From assembly GCA_016223145.1 (NCBI GenBank), contig JACRPN010000001.1:166325-230324 (forward strand): a stretch of 64,000 nucleotides of DNA. The letters are read 5' to 3'. The notes below the pieces were generated by a model that had not been told where the DNA came from, did not search any database, and saw nothing but the letters and a program-made list of their open reading frames with translations. This stretch comes from Armatimonadota bacterium (GTDB lineage Bacteria; Armatimonadota; Fimbriimonadia; Fimbriimonadales; Fimbriimonadaceae). This document shows, piece by piece, positions 50,387 to 58,389 of the stretch (its first letter is position 1; the number at the start of each line of letters is the position of its first letter). The translations under genes were made by a program, and so were the position numbers.

Positions 50387-51889
50387 TCAGTCGCCGTCGT
50401 TCTTGCTGCTGGGGCGGGTGCGCATTTCGGCCCAGGTGCGGAGTTCCTCGATCTCAGAGTCCATCATCACGGAGAGGGGAACCGTGGCCCCGGCTTCGGT
50501 CTTCAGGTCCTCGGTGGTGATGTCGCGCTTGGCATCATAGGCTGTGTAGAGCGAGCTCACGACCACCTGCTCGATCTCAGCGCCTGAGAATCCCTTGGTG
50601 GTTTTCGCCAGTTCTGAGAGCTTGAACTTAGAAACATCGCGCTTTCGCTTTTTGAGATGGATCTTGAAGATCTGCTCCCGCTCCTTTGCGTCGGGGAGGT
50701 CGACGAAGAATATCTCGTCGAATCGCCCCTTGCGGAGCATTTCGGGGGGAAGCTTGGTCACGTCGTTGGCTGTGGCGATCAGGAACACAGGCTTCGTTTT
50801 CTCCTGCATCCACGTGAGAAACGTGGAGAAAACGCGCGCCGTCGTGCCGGAATCGCTAACCCCCGAACCCCCGATTCCAGAGAAGCCTTTCTCCAGTTCA
50901 TCGGCCCAGAGGATGCAGGGCGCAACGGATTCGGCGATGCGGATCGCCCTGCGCATGTTTTCCTCGCTTTGGCCCACCAGGCTTCCGAAGATTCGGCCGA
51001 CGTCCATTTTGAGCATCGGCAGGTTCCAGTTCGCCGCGATCGCCTTGGCCACCAGCGACTTGCCGCAGCCTTGTACCCCGAGGAGCAGCACGCCCTTTGG
51101 CGCAGGAATGCCGAACTCCTTGGCCTTGTCGGTGAAGGCCTCCTTGCGCCGGCCCAGCCATTCCTTCAGAAGCTCCAGTCCGCCAACGTCTTCGAGCTTG
51201 TTCTCGGCGGGGTAGTACTCCAGCAGCCCCGATTTGCGCACGATCTGCTTCTTCTCTTCGAGGATGGCCTCCATGTCGAAGCGCCTCTTGCTGACCAGGC
51301 TGAGCGCGAAAACGTTTTCGATCTCGTCGCGCGTGAGTCCCTGGCTCGACTTGACGATGAGCTCGCGCTCCTGCTTCTTAAGCTTGGTGTCGAGCTTTGG
51401 GTCGTCCTTGACCGCTTCGATGACCTTGCTGAGCACTTCGTCGATGTCCTCGGCGTTGGGCAGCGGGAACTCGAGTACCGTCACATCTTTTTCAAGCTCG
51501 ACCGGGAGATTCAGCGTGGGCGCCAGCAGGATCAAAGTCTGGGCGCGGGTGCGCAGTCGGAAGGAAAGGTCGCGCAGCAGGCGCACGACGCGGTAGTCCT
51601 TGAGGAAGGCGTGGTAGTCGCGGAGGAGAAAAACCGTGCGTTCGGGCGCCTCGTGGATGAGTGCGAGCGCTTCGAGTTCGCCGGAAAGCGCCGAGGGCTT
51701 GTCGGGCCCGCTGGTGCGCTGCACCTGAGGGCGCATGCCCTGGGTGACCGACCATGTGTGCAGTTTGCGGCCGAGGTCCGTGCAGATTTTGGTGACGGCC
51801 TCCTCGACCCTTCGCTCTTCCCAAGAGACAACGTAGAGGATCGGGTACTTGGCCCGAATCAAAACCTCGATCTGCCCGGCTTCGTCCAT
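50387..51889 (-). CDS. AAA+ ATPase of the Ycf46 type
   Basis: 500 residues from the ATG at 51889 (MDEAGQIEVLIRAKYPILYVV). The N-terminal domain (1-240) has the RAKYPILYVVSWEERRVEEAV start and a degenerate P-loop-like part; the C-terminal AAA+ module has Walker A LLLGVQGCGKSLVAKAIA, Walker B PCILWADELEKGFSG and the arginine region RKGRFDEIFFVDLPD. This two-part layout and the ELEKGFSG signature match Ycf46/Slr0374 proteins, which are linked in cyanobacteria to carbon limitation and are of unknown molecular role. The longer frame to 52216 is repeat-encoded. Divergent from moaA. Confidence 0.88.
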   Translation of the reverse strand: MDEAGQIEVLIRAKYPILYVVSWEERRVEEAVTKICTDLGRKLHTWSVTQGMRPQVQRTSGPDKPSALSGELEALALIHEAPERTVFLLRDYHAFLKDYRVVRLLRDLSFRLRTRAQTLILLAPTLNLPVELEKDVTVLEFPLPNAEDIDEVLSKVIEAVKDDPKLDTKLKKQERELIVKSSQGLTRDEIENVFALSLVSKRRFDMEAILEEKKQIVRKSGLLEYYPAENKLEDVGGLELLKEWLGRRKEAFTDKAKEFGIPAPKGVLLLGVQGCGKSLVAKAIAANWNLPMLKMDVGRIFGSLVGQSEENMRRAIRIAESVAPCILWADELEKGFSGIGGSGVSDSGTTARVFSTFLTWMQEKTKPVFLIATANDVTKLPPEMLRKGRFDEIFFVDLPDAKEREQIFKIHLKKRKRDVSKFKLSELAKTTKGFSGAEIEQVVVSSLYTAYDAKRDITTEDLKTEAGATVPLSVMMDSEIEELRTWAEMRTRPSSKNDGD

Positions 51890-52332
51890 GCGGGTTGAAG
51901 GGTACCTGGGGGGAGCATGGAGGCAATAGGGCGTTGGGGCGTTATGGCGTTGGCCCTTGAGTGCATGAGGATGAATGAGGATGAGTGAGGGTGCATGAGG
52001 GTGGGGGGAGGGATGATGAGATGAAGGGAAGAAGGGACGGAGGGACGAAGGGACAGGGGGCGGGTTCTTTGGTGCGCGAGGACGCTGCGCTGCTGTTCCC
52101 CGAGTCTCCACCCCTCCCGACTTCGTTGCCCTCGCTACGCTCGGCGGGATCTGCGACAACCCCTCCCTTCCCGACAAGCCGGGACTCGGAAGCATTTTCG
52201 ACTTCGTCAAAAACAAGGGAGGGGCTCACCCATCATCCCATCATCGCTTTATCCCTTCACTGTAACTCACGCTCTTCCACCTGACCCCCGTCATAGACCG
52301 AACCTGAAATGCGTTCTACAATAGAGGACCCT
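51890..52332. repeat. 443-bp spacer: densest cluster of repeat families
   Basis: No gene supported. In order: heptads GGGCGTTGGGGCGTT (51923-51952), GAGGATGAATGAGGATGAGT words (51961-52004), GATGAGATGAAGGGA and GGGACGGAGGGAC words (52013-52060), TCGCTACGCTC (52131-52141), and an element with arms CCCCTCCCTT (52160-52169) and AAGGGAGGGG (52215-52224). The last element shares its right half with the trmD insert. Each family has a second copy elsewhere in the window. Confidence 0.75.
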
Positions 52333-53319
52333 ATGACGCCGCAGCTCATCGACCGGTTTGGCAGAAGGCACTCCTATCTCAGGATCTCCCTGACGGATCG
52401 CTGCAACTTCCGCTGCGTCTATTGCATGCCGCCCGAAGGCGTCCCATGGCGCGAGCGCGATGAGCTCCTTACGTACGAAGAGATCCTTAGGCTCACCAAG
52501 CTCTTTGTGAAGATGGGGGTGGACAAGGTGCGCCTCACCGGCGGAGAGCCGACCGTGCGCAAGGGCCACGAGCGCCTGATCGCCGATATCGCCGCGATCG
52601 AGGGTGTGCGAAGCCTGCTCATGACCACCAACGGCTTTACGCTCCCGAAAATGGCTCAGACCTATCGGGACAACGGCCTGACCGGGCTGAACGTAAGCCT
52701 GGACAGCTTGAGACCAGAGCGCTTCGAGGCGATCACGCGAACCAAGCACTTCGACAGCGTGTGGACTGGGATCGACGCCGCGCTCAAGGCGGGCTTTGCT
52801 CCGCTCAAGGTCAATTGCGTCGTGATGGACGGCGTCAATCAGGACGAGATCTTGGACTTCGTGGAGCTCACCCGCGAGCGGCCGCTCAACGTAAGGTTCA
52901 TCGAGTTCATGCCGTTCGATTCCAACGGGTGGAGCAAGGGAACGCTCTACCCCTATCGCAAGATGCGCGAGGACATTCAGGCTCGCTACGAATTGGATCC
53001 GATCGTGACGGAGCCCAGCGCCGTCGCGAAGGATTTTCGCGTTCCTGGGTTTTCCGGCATGGTCAGCTTCGTGACCTCGATGACCGAGGACTTCTGCGGC
53101 GGCTGCAACAGGCTCCGGCTGACGAGCGAAGGCGCGCTCAAACCTTGCCTATTTTCGCCACTCGAGGTCAGCCTGCGCGATCCGATGAGGGCTGGGGCCA
53201 GCGACGACCAGCTTGCAGACGTAATCCGGTCCACGGTCTTGCGCAAACCCAAAGGGCACGCTTCGCTGGATGTCCTTCCCTTGATTGAAAACAAGCCCAT
53301 GGTGAGCATCGGCGGATGA
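52333..53319 (+). CDS. moaA: GTP 3',8-cyclase MoaA
   Basis: Radical SAM enzyme that starts molybdopterin synthesis from GTP. 328 residues from the ATG at 52333, preferred over 52309 because GAGGA lies 6 bases upstream. N-terminal cluster motif DRCNFRCVYCMPPEG; LTGGEPTVRKG; C-terminal second cluster CGGCNRLRLTSEGALKPCL; and the conserved Gly-Gly end (SIGG). First gene of the moa operon; it overlaps the next by ATGA. Confidence 0.97.
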   Translation: MTPQLIDRFGRRHSYLRISLTDRCNFRCVYCMPPEGVPWRERDELLTYEEILRLTKLFVKMGVDKVRLTGGEPTVRKGHERLIADIAAIEGVRSLLMTTNGFTLPKMAQTYRDNGLTGLNVSLDSLRPERFEAITRTKHFDSVWTGIDAALKAGFAPLKVNCVVMDGVNQDEILDFVELTRERPLNVRFIEFMPFDSNGWSKGTLYPYRKMREDIQARYELDPIVTEPSAVAKDFRVPGFSGMVSFVTSMTEDFCGGCNRLRLTSEGALKPCLFSPLEVSLRDPMRAGASDDQLADVIRSTVLRKPKGHASLDVLPLIENKPMVSIGG

Positions 53320-54245
53320 GAGACGTCACACAGAAGATCGACACGCTTCGGACCGCGAAGGCGGTCGCAGAGCTGCGCGCCAGCCCTTCGACCCTCCAGA
53401 TGATCCGTGATGGAAAGGTGCCCAAGGGCGATCCGCTGCCCGTGGCCAAAGTCGCCGCCGTCTCGGCCGCCAAAAACACGCCGCTCTTTATCCCCTACTG
53501 CCACCCCGTACCTCTGACTGCTCTGACCGTGGAATTCGAGATGGGGGAGAGCTGGATCAGAGTTACTTGTGAGGCAAAAGCCATCTACAAAACGGGTGTC
53601 GAGATGGAAGCCCTGACCGCGGCGGCGGCGGCAGCGCTGAACCTCTATGACATGCTGAAGATGGTTGACGAGGAGATGGAGATCGTCGGGGTCCGGCTGC
53701 TCGAAAAGCGGGGCGGCAAGTCCGATTTCCGAAAGGCGCAAGCGGTGGGGAAGAGGGCGCTGGTGCTGGTGGTGTCCGATTCGGTCAGCCGTGGCGACGC
53801 CGAAGATCTGAGCGGTGCGATCCTCAACGAAAGGCTGCAAGACTTCGGGCTGGATGTGGCCATGCAGGTCGTCGCTGACGAGGCCGACCTGATCCGGCAC
53901 GCGGTGCAGTCCGCGGTTGCAGAAGGCTTCGACATGGTGGTTTCGACCGGCGGAACCGGTGTTGGCCCGCGCGACGTGACGCCCGAGGCCGTGCGCCCGA
54001 TGCTCGAACGTGAACTTGAGGGCGCCAATGAGGCGTTCCGTTCATTTGGGCAAGTGCGGACCCCCTACGCGATGCTTAGCCGGTGCGTCTGCGGGCTCAT
54101 CGGCGAGGCGGTGATACTGTGCCTTCCAGGTTCTCCAGCGGCTGTGGAGGATGGCCTCACAGCGCTGTTCCCTTATCTGCTGCATATCCTCCAGGTGCGC
54201 GAGGGCTGTAGGCATGAACCGGTCTCGGAGGGCGCCACGGCTTGA
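53316..54245 (+). CDS. Bifunctional MoaC-MoaB/MogA fusion
   Basis: 309 residues. Residues 1-145 are MoaC (cyclic pyranopterin monophosphate synthase): IPYCHPVPLTALTVEFE, CEAKAIYKTGVEMEALTAAAAAALNLYDMLK. Residues 146-309 are a MogA/MoaB-type molybdopterin adenylyltransferase fold: ALVLVVSDSVSRGDAEDLSG, DMVVSTGGTGVGPRDVTPEA and CLPGSPAAVEDGL. Such fusions are known in several phyla. It joins an early and a late step of cofactor synthesis in one chain. Overlaps moaA (ATGA) and moeA (TTGA). Confidence 0.95.
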   Translation: MRDVTQKIDTLRTAKAVAELRASPSTLQMIRDGKVPKGDPLPVAKVAAVSAAKNTPLFIPYCHPVPLTALTVEFEMGESWIRVTCEAKAIYKTGVEMEALTAAAAAALNLYDMLKMVDEEMEIVGVRLLEKRGGKSDFRKAQAVGKRALVLVVSDSVSRGDAEDLSGAILNERLQDFGLDVAMQVVADEADLIRHAVQSAVAEGFDMVVSTGGTGVGPRDVTPEAVRPMLERELEGANEAFRSFGQVRTPYAMLSRCVCGLIGEAVILCLPGSPAAVEDGLTALFPYLLHILQVREGCRHEPVSEGATA

Positions 54246-55474
54246 TCTCCTATCGGGAGGCCCTCGCCAAGATCGCCGCCGAGGTGGGTCCCCTTGAGCC
54301 GACGAGCCTCCCCGTTGATGAGTGCCTTTTCCGGTCGCTCAGCGAATCGGTGAAGGCGCCGTTTGATGCGCCGCGATTTGACAATTCTGCGGTGGACGGG
54401 TATGCCGTGCGGGCCATAGATTTGGCACAGGCGAGCCCTGAGTCGCCTGTCGAACTCCCTCTCTGTGGCAAGGTCCAGGCAGGAGATGCCGGGTCCCTTG
54501 CGTATCCGGAAGGCTCGACGGTGCAGGTGCTCACGGGCGCTGCCATACCTTCCGGCTTCGACGCAATGGTCATGCAGGAAGATGTGAGCGCTGAAAACGG
54601 CTCGGTTCGGTTTGTACATCCAGCCGAGCGGGGTGCGCATGTCCGGTGGCAAGGGGAGGAGTACCGGACGGGCCACAGGCTTTTTGAGGCGGGGACTCGG
54701 ATCACGCCTCAGTTATTGGCCTCGCTCGCCGGTCTGGGAATGGCGCAAGTTCCGGTCACGAGGCCGCCCAAGCTGGGGATTCTCGCCACGGGCAACGAGC
54801 TTGCAGAGCCTGGGGCTTCGCTATCGCCGGGGGGGATATACGAGTCGAATTCGTTTGGCATCGAGGCCGCCGCCAAGACCCTCGGGCTGACTCATGTCGT
54901 TCGGGATCGCGCCAAGGATGACCCCGACGAGACCCGCGCCAAACTAGAAGCTTTGCTGCTCGAGTGTGACTGCGTGGTGACCACCGGCGGTGTGTCGGTG
55001 GGGGAGCACGACCTGGTCCGGGCGGCGCTGGGCGAGCTGGGGGTTCGCGAGGTGTTCTGGCGGGTGGCGATCAAGCCCGGCAAGCCCGTGGCCTTCGGAG
55101 TCTGGGAGTCGGAAGGCAGGCGGCGGCTCGTGTTTGGCCTTCCTGGGAATCCGGTTTCGGCGTTGGTGACGTTCGCGCTGTTTGCCGTGCCCGCTCTTGG
55201 AGCGCTGAACGGAAACGGCTTTCAGTCTCAGCCGGAATGGCCTGCGACGCTTGCGTCGGAACTTCACAAGGCGCCGGGGCGGATGGAGTTCGTGCGCTGC
55301 GAACTGGAGCACACGGAGTCCGGGCTCTTGGCAAGACCGATCGAGGCCCGGGGCTCGCACATGCTCGGTTCGATGGGCGGTGCATCGGGACTGATCCACC
55401 TTCCTCAAAACGCCGAGCATGTTTCGGCGGGCTCGAGAGTGACGGTTTCGCCGTTCGATTGGAGGTGGCCGTGA
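54242..55474 (+). CDS. moeA: Molybdopterin molybdenumtransferase MoeA
   Basis: Inserts molybdate into adenylated molybdopterin. 410 residues, TTG start overlapping the upstream stop (TTGA). Motifs: DNSAVDGYAVRA, VQVLTGAAIPSGFDAMVMQED, LGILATGNEL, GGIYESNSF, VVTTGGVSVGEHDLVR, FGLPGNPVSALVTFALF. A C-terminal beta-barrel domain IV is present. It overlaps moaD by GTGA, so the whole set is translationally coupled. Confidence 0.96.
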   Translation: MISYREALAKIAAEVGPLEPTSLPVDECLFRSLSESVKAPFDAPRFDNSAVDGYAVRAIDLAQASPESPVELPLCGKVQAGDAGSLAYPEGSTVQVLTGAAIPSGFDAMVMQEDVSAENGSVRFVHPAERGAHVRWQGEEYRTGHRLFEAGTRITPQLLASLAGLGMAQVPVTRPPKLGILATGNELAEPGASLSPGGIYESNSFGIEAAAKTLGLTHVVRDRAKDDPDETRAKLEALLLECDCVVTTGGVSVGEHDLVRAALGELGVREVFWRVAIKPGKPVAFGVWESEGRRRLVFGLPGNPVSALVTFALFAVPALGALNGNGFQSQPEWPATLASELHKAPGRMEFVRCELEHTESGLLARPIEARGSHMLGSMGGASGLIHLPQNAEHVSAGSRVTVSPFDWRWP

Positions 55475-55710
55475 AAGTCACGATTCAGTATTTCGCTGCG
55501 CTCAGGGATCAGCGGGGACTCTCCGAAGAAGCGCTGGAGACGTCGGCCACCACGTGCCGCGAGCTCTACCGTGAGCTTGCGGAGCGCCACGGCTTTCGGC
55601 TGAAGGAACAGCACGTCCGCGCGGCCATCAACCTGGAGTATGTCGGCCTTGATACGCCCTTGCGTGACGGCGACACCGTCGTTTGGATACCGCCGGTGGC
55701 GGGAGGTTGA
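55471..55710 (+). CDS. moaD: Molybdopterin synthase sulfur carrier subunit MoaD
   Basis: 79 residues with beta-grasp ubiquitin-like fold: VTIQYFAALRDQRGLSEE, then INLEYVGLDTPLRDGDTVVWIPPVAGG. It ends in Gly-Gly, the site of thiocarboxylate formation. GTG start at 55471 overlaps the moeA stop. Works with MoaE, 8 bp downstream. No moeB-like adenylyltransferase is in the window. Confidence 0.95.
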   Translation: MKVTIQYFAALRDQRGLSEEALETSATTCRELYRELAERHGFRLKEQHVRAAINLEYVGLDTPLRDGDTVVWIPPVAGG

Positions 55711-55718
55711 GGAGAGCC

Positions 55719-56150
55719 ATGCCTGACGTCGCGACTCATTTCGAGATCACCGAAAGCCCGATCGGCTCGCCCGATTTATCGCTTGAGAGCGCGGGGGCTC
55801 ACGTCGTCTTCGAGGGTTGGGTCCGCGACCATCATCAGGGCCGTGAGGTGGTGCGGTTGGAATATGAGGCCTATGTCGCCATGGCGGTGAAAGAGGGCGA
55901 AAGGGTGATGGCGGAAGCCGCCTCCCGATTTCCTATCCAGGCAGTCTGGTGCGCCCATCGCATCGGCGTGCTGGAGATTGGCGAGGTGGCCGTGCGGATC
56001 GATGTGCTTGCAGGCCACCGTCAAGAGGCGTTCGCCGCCTGCTCCTGGGTCATCGACGCCATCAAGGAGCGTGTGCCGATATGGAAAAAGGAGACGTACC
56101 GCGAGGGGGACGCGACGTGGGTGAACGTCGAGGGTCCCGGCGCAGCGTGA
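55719..56150 (+). CDS. moaE: Molybdopterin synthase catalytic subunit MoaE
   Basis: 143 residues from the ATG at 55719 (MPDVATHFEITESPI), with GGAGAG upstream. Conserved motifs: AHVVFEGWVRDHHQGREVVRLEYEAYVAMA, VWCAHRIGVLEIGEVAVRI, and the active-site region HRQEAFAACSWVIDAIKERVPIWKKETYREGD with the two catalytic Lys. It forms a heterotetramer with MoaD. Last gene of the operon. Confidence 0.96.
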   Translation: MPDVATHFEITESPIGSPDLSLESAGAHVVFEGWVRDHHQGREVVRLEYEAYVAMAVKEGERVMAEAASRFPIQAVWCAHRIGVLEIGEVAVRIDVLAGHRQEAFAACSWVIDAIKERVPIWKKETYREGDATWVNVEGPGAA

Positions 56151-56369
56151 TCGGTTTTCCATAGGCAGAAGTCTGCCGATATAGCACCCCTTGCGGGGTG
56201 CGGGGGATTGGTGGCCACTGTCCAGGGGCGTCGTCTCGACAGCTCGGGGTCCGGAGACTCGCGCTCAACCTATGGCTATTCTCTGCTGACCCGTGCAGGG
56301 TCGTCCCTTAAGGGTTTGCCAATTGCCCCCGCAACCTTTGGCCTTCGTGCAAGCATCTACAATGGAGTC
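56151..56369. repeat. Spacer with two small hairpins after the moa operon
   Basis: GGCAGA AG TCTGCC at 56164-56177 (a short form of the GGCAGACT palindrome) is followed by GCACCCC TTGC GGGGTGC at 56184-56201. The rest of the spacer before the ankyrin gene shows nothing distinctive. Confidence 0.55.
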
Positions 56370-57273
56370 ATGTCGAGAGGGCGTTCGTGGTTGTTTTTCG
56401 TTGCACTTGCTGCGGCGATTGTAGCGGGCTGCGGGGAGCCGCCGTCCGAGTCCGATATGATCGACGCCGTTGCGGCGGGAGACGTTGCCAAGGCCAAGGA
56501 GCTTTTGGCGAGCGGCGGATTCGTCGAATCGCGGGACAAGCGCGGCTTTACGGCCATGGGGATCGCCTGTCTCAACGGGGACGCCAAGATGGCGGAGCTG
56601 CTTCTGGAGCACCGGGCAGGACTGCAATCGGCAGGGTCCGCGCCCGAGCCGCTCGGGCTGGCGGTGCAGTCCGGCTCCCTTGAGACGGTCAAGGTGCTCC
56701 TGGACCATAAGGCCCCCGCGAACGGCGGCGGACTCAAACCCGCGCCCATCGGCCTCGCGACGACCGTCGAAATGGCCCAGCTCCTGCTATCAAACGGCGC
56801 CGACCCCAATGGGATGAAGGAGGCCGTTTCCGACCCGCCGCTGATCCTCGCCGTGCGGCGAGGCAAGCTCCCGGTGGTCCGGTTTCTTCTGGAGCATGGT
56901 GCAAAGGTGGACGCGACCACCAAGCAGGGCCAGACGGCGCTGCACCAACCCTCGAGCCGTAGACGCCCTTGGCAATCAGCCGATTCACTATGTGGCGCGA
57001 AACGGGCTCTCAACCGTGGATGCAGCGATCGCCCTTGCTGAGGCGAAAGCACCCTTGAAGGTGCTGAACAACGACAACGAGACGCCGCTGATGATCGCCC
57101 TCAAGATTGGGCGAGATGAGGACGATCCGATCGTCAGGTACTTGCGTGAGAAGACAAGGGATGACTCCAGGGTCCGGCGCAATCGACCTACGCGCGAGGA
57201 AATGCTCCCAGACCTGGGTCCACATGGTGGGAACGCCAAGGGATCGCAGCGCACGCGCAATACGCCAGAATAG
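56370..57273 (+). pseudogene. Ankyrin-repeat lipoprotein with internal deletion and frameshift
   Basis: Start ATG 56370, lipoprotein signal SWLFFVALAAAIVAGC with a lipobox Cys. Ankyrin repeats follow: MIDAVAAGDVAKAKELLASGG, DKRGFTAMGIACLNGDAKMAELLLEH, PLGLAVQSGSLETVKVLLDH, PPLILAVRRGKLPVVRFLLEHGAKVDA. After GQTALHQ (to 56948) the frame changes: the next phase gives NPRAVDALGNQPIHYVARNGLSTVDAAIALAEA and NDNETPLMIALKIGRDEDDPIV to 57273. One repeat lacks its middle (about 19 residues). Without the frame loss it would be a normal exported ankyrin protein. Followed by hisC after 3 bp. Confidence 0.85.
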
Positions 57274-57276
57274 GGC

Positions 57277-58389
57277 GTGGCGCCCCCGATTCGACCCAAT
57301 GTTCTTGGCATGCACGCCTACACGGCGGGCAAGCCACTCGACGTCTTGGCCAAGGAATTTGGGGTGGGCCGGTGGGCAAAGCTCGGTGCGAATGAGAATC
57401 CCTGGGGACCCTCACCGAAGGCGATCGAGGCGCTGGTCCGACATGCCGACGGGCTGAACCGCTATCCGGACGGCTCGGCTCATCTGCTTCGGGAAGGAAT
57501 CAGCGCACATTTCGGCGTTCCGGCCAATCAGATCGCGCTTGGAAACGGCGGAGACGAGATTCTGAGGATGTCGGGGTGGATTTTGCTGGGCGACCCGGAG
57601 GATGAGATACTCACGAGCGATCCCTCGTTTGTGGTGTATGCCCACTCCGCCCAGATCGCGCCGTGTCGGTTCGTGAGCGTGCCACTGAAGCAAGACCTCT
57701 CGCACGATTTGAAGGCTATTCTGGAGCGGGTCAGCGAGCACACCAAGATTATCTTTCTGGCGAACCCCAACAACCCGACGGGAACCTATGCCCGGGAGCC
57801 GGAACTGCAAGCGTTCCTGAAGGGGCTCCCTGATAGCGTGCTCCTTGTGCTGGATGAAGCCTATTTTGAGTTTGCCGAAGGGTGTGAGGACTACCCGGAT
57901 GGCAGACTCGAAGTTCTCGCGGGGAGGCCCAATGTGCTCGTGTTGCGCACGTTCAGCAAGGCCTACGGCTTGGCTGGGATTCGGTGCGGGTATGCGTTCA
58001 CCAGCCCGGCGATTGCCGACGCCATCGAGCGGGCGAGGCAGCCATTCAACGTCAACCGCGCCGCCCAAGCAGCCTGTGTGGCGGCGCTGGAGGATGGCGC
58101 GTATGTCGCGGAGACCGTGGGCAAGACTCGGACCTCGCTGGCCAAGATCACAGCGATGCTGGAGGAGGCCGGCGCCAAGGTGGCGCCCAGCGCGGCAAAC
58201 TTCGTTTGGGCCGACTTTGGGCGCGACACCAAGCCGATTGCCGGCGCGCTTTTGAGGCAAGGGGTCGTCACAAGAACGGGTGACGTTTTTGGGTGTCCGA
58301 CCTGCCTGAGGGTCAGCGCGGGAACTGACGAGGACCTGGATCAATTGGCACGCGCCTTGCGCGAAGCGGTCTCTGGAGCACCGGCTTAG
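57277..58389 (+). CDS. hisC: Histidinol-phosphate aminotransferase
   Basis: 370-residue PLP class I/II aminotransferase. GTG start at 57277; N-terminus IRPNVLGMHAYTAGKPLDVLAKEFG fits the family. Motifs: KLGANENPWGPSPKAIEAL, LGNGGDEILRM, NPNNPTGTYA, LDEAYFEFAEG and the PLP Lys in LRTFSKAYGLAGIRCGY. It transaminates imidazole acetol phosphate and can also act on aromatic keto acids, which fits the DAHP synthase gene directly adjacent downstream. Confidence 0.95.
   Translation: MAPPIRPNVLGMHAYTAGKPLDVLAKEFGVGRWAKLGANENPWGPSPKAIEALVRHADGLNRYPDGSAHLLREGISAHFGVPANQIALGNGGDEILRMSGWILLGDPEDEILTSDPSFVVYAHSAQIAPCRFVSVPLKQDLSHDLKAILERVSEHTKIIFLANPNNPTGTYAREPELQAFLKGLPDSVLLVLDEAYFEFAEGCEDYPDGRLEVLAGRPNVLVLRTFSKAYGLAGIRCGYAFTSPAIADAIERARQPFNVNRAAQAACVAALEDGAYVAETVGKTRTSLAKITAMLEEAGAKVAPSAANFVWADFGRDTKPIAGALLRQGVVTRTGDVFGCPTCLRVSAGTDEDLDQLARALREAVSGAPA

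Noticed and set aside
51890..52332. Molybdenum-cofactor riboswitch upstream of moaA
   Set aside because: The spacer is dominated by repeats and I see no conserved Moco motif; not supported.
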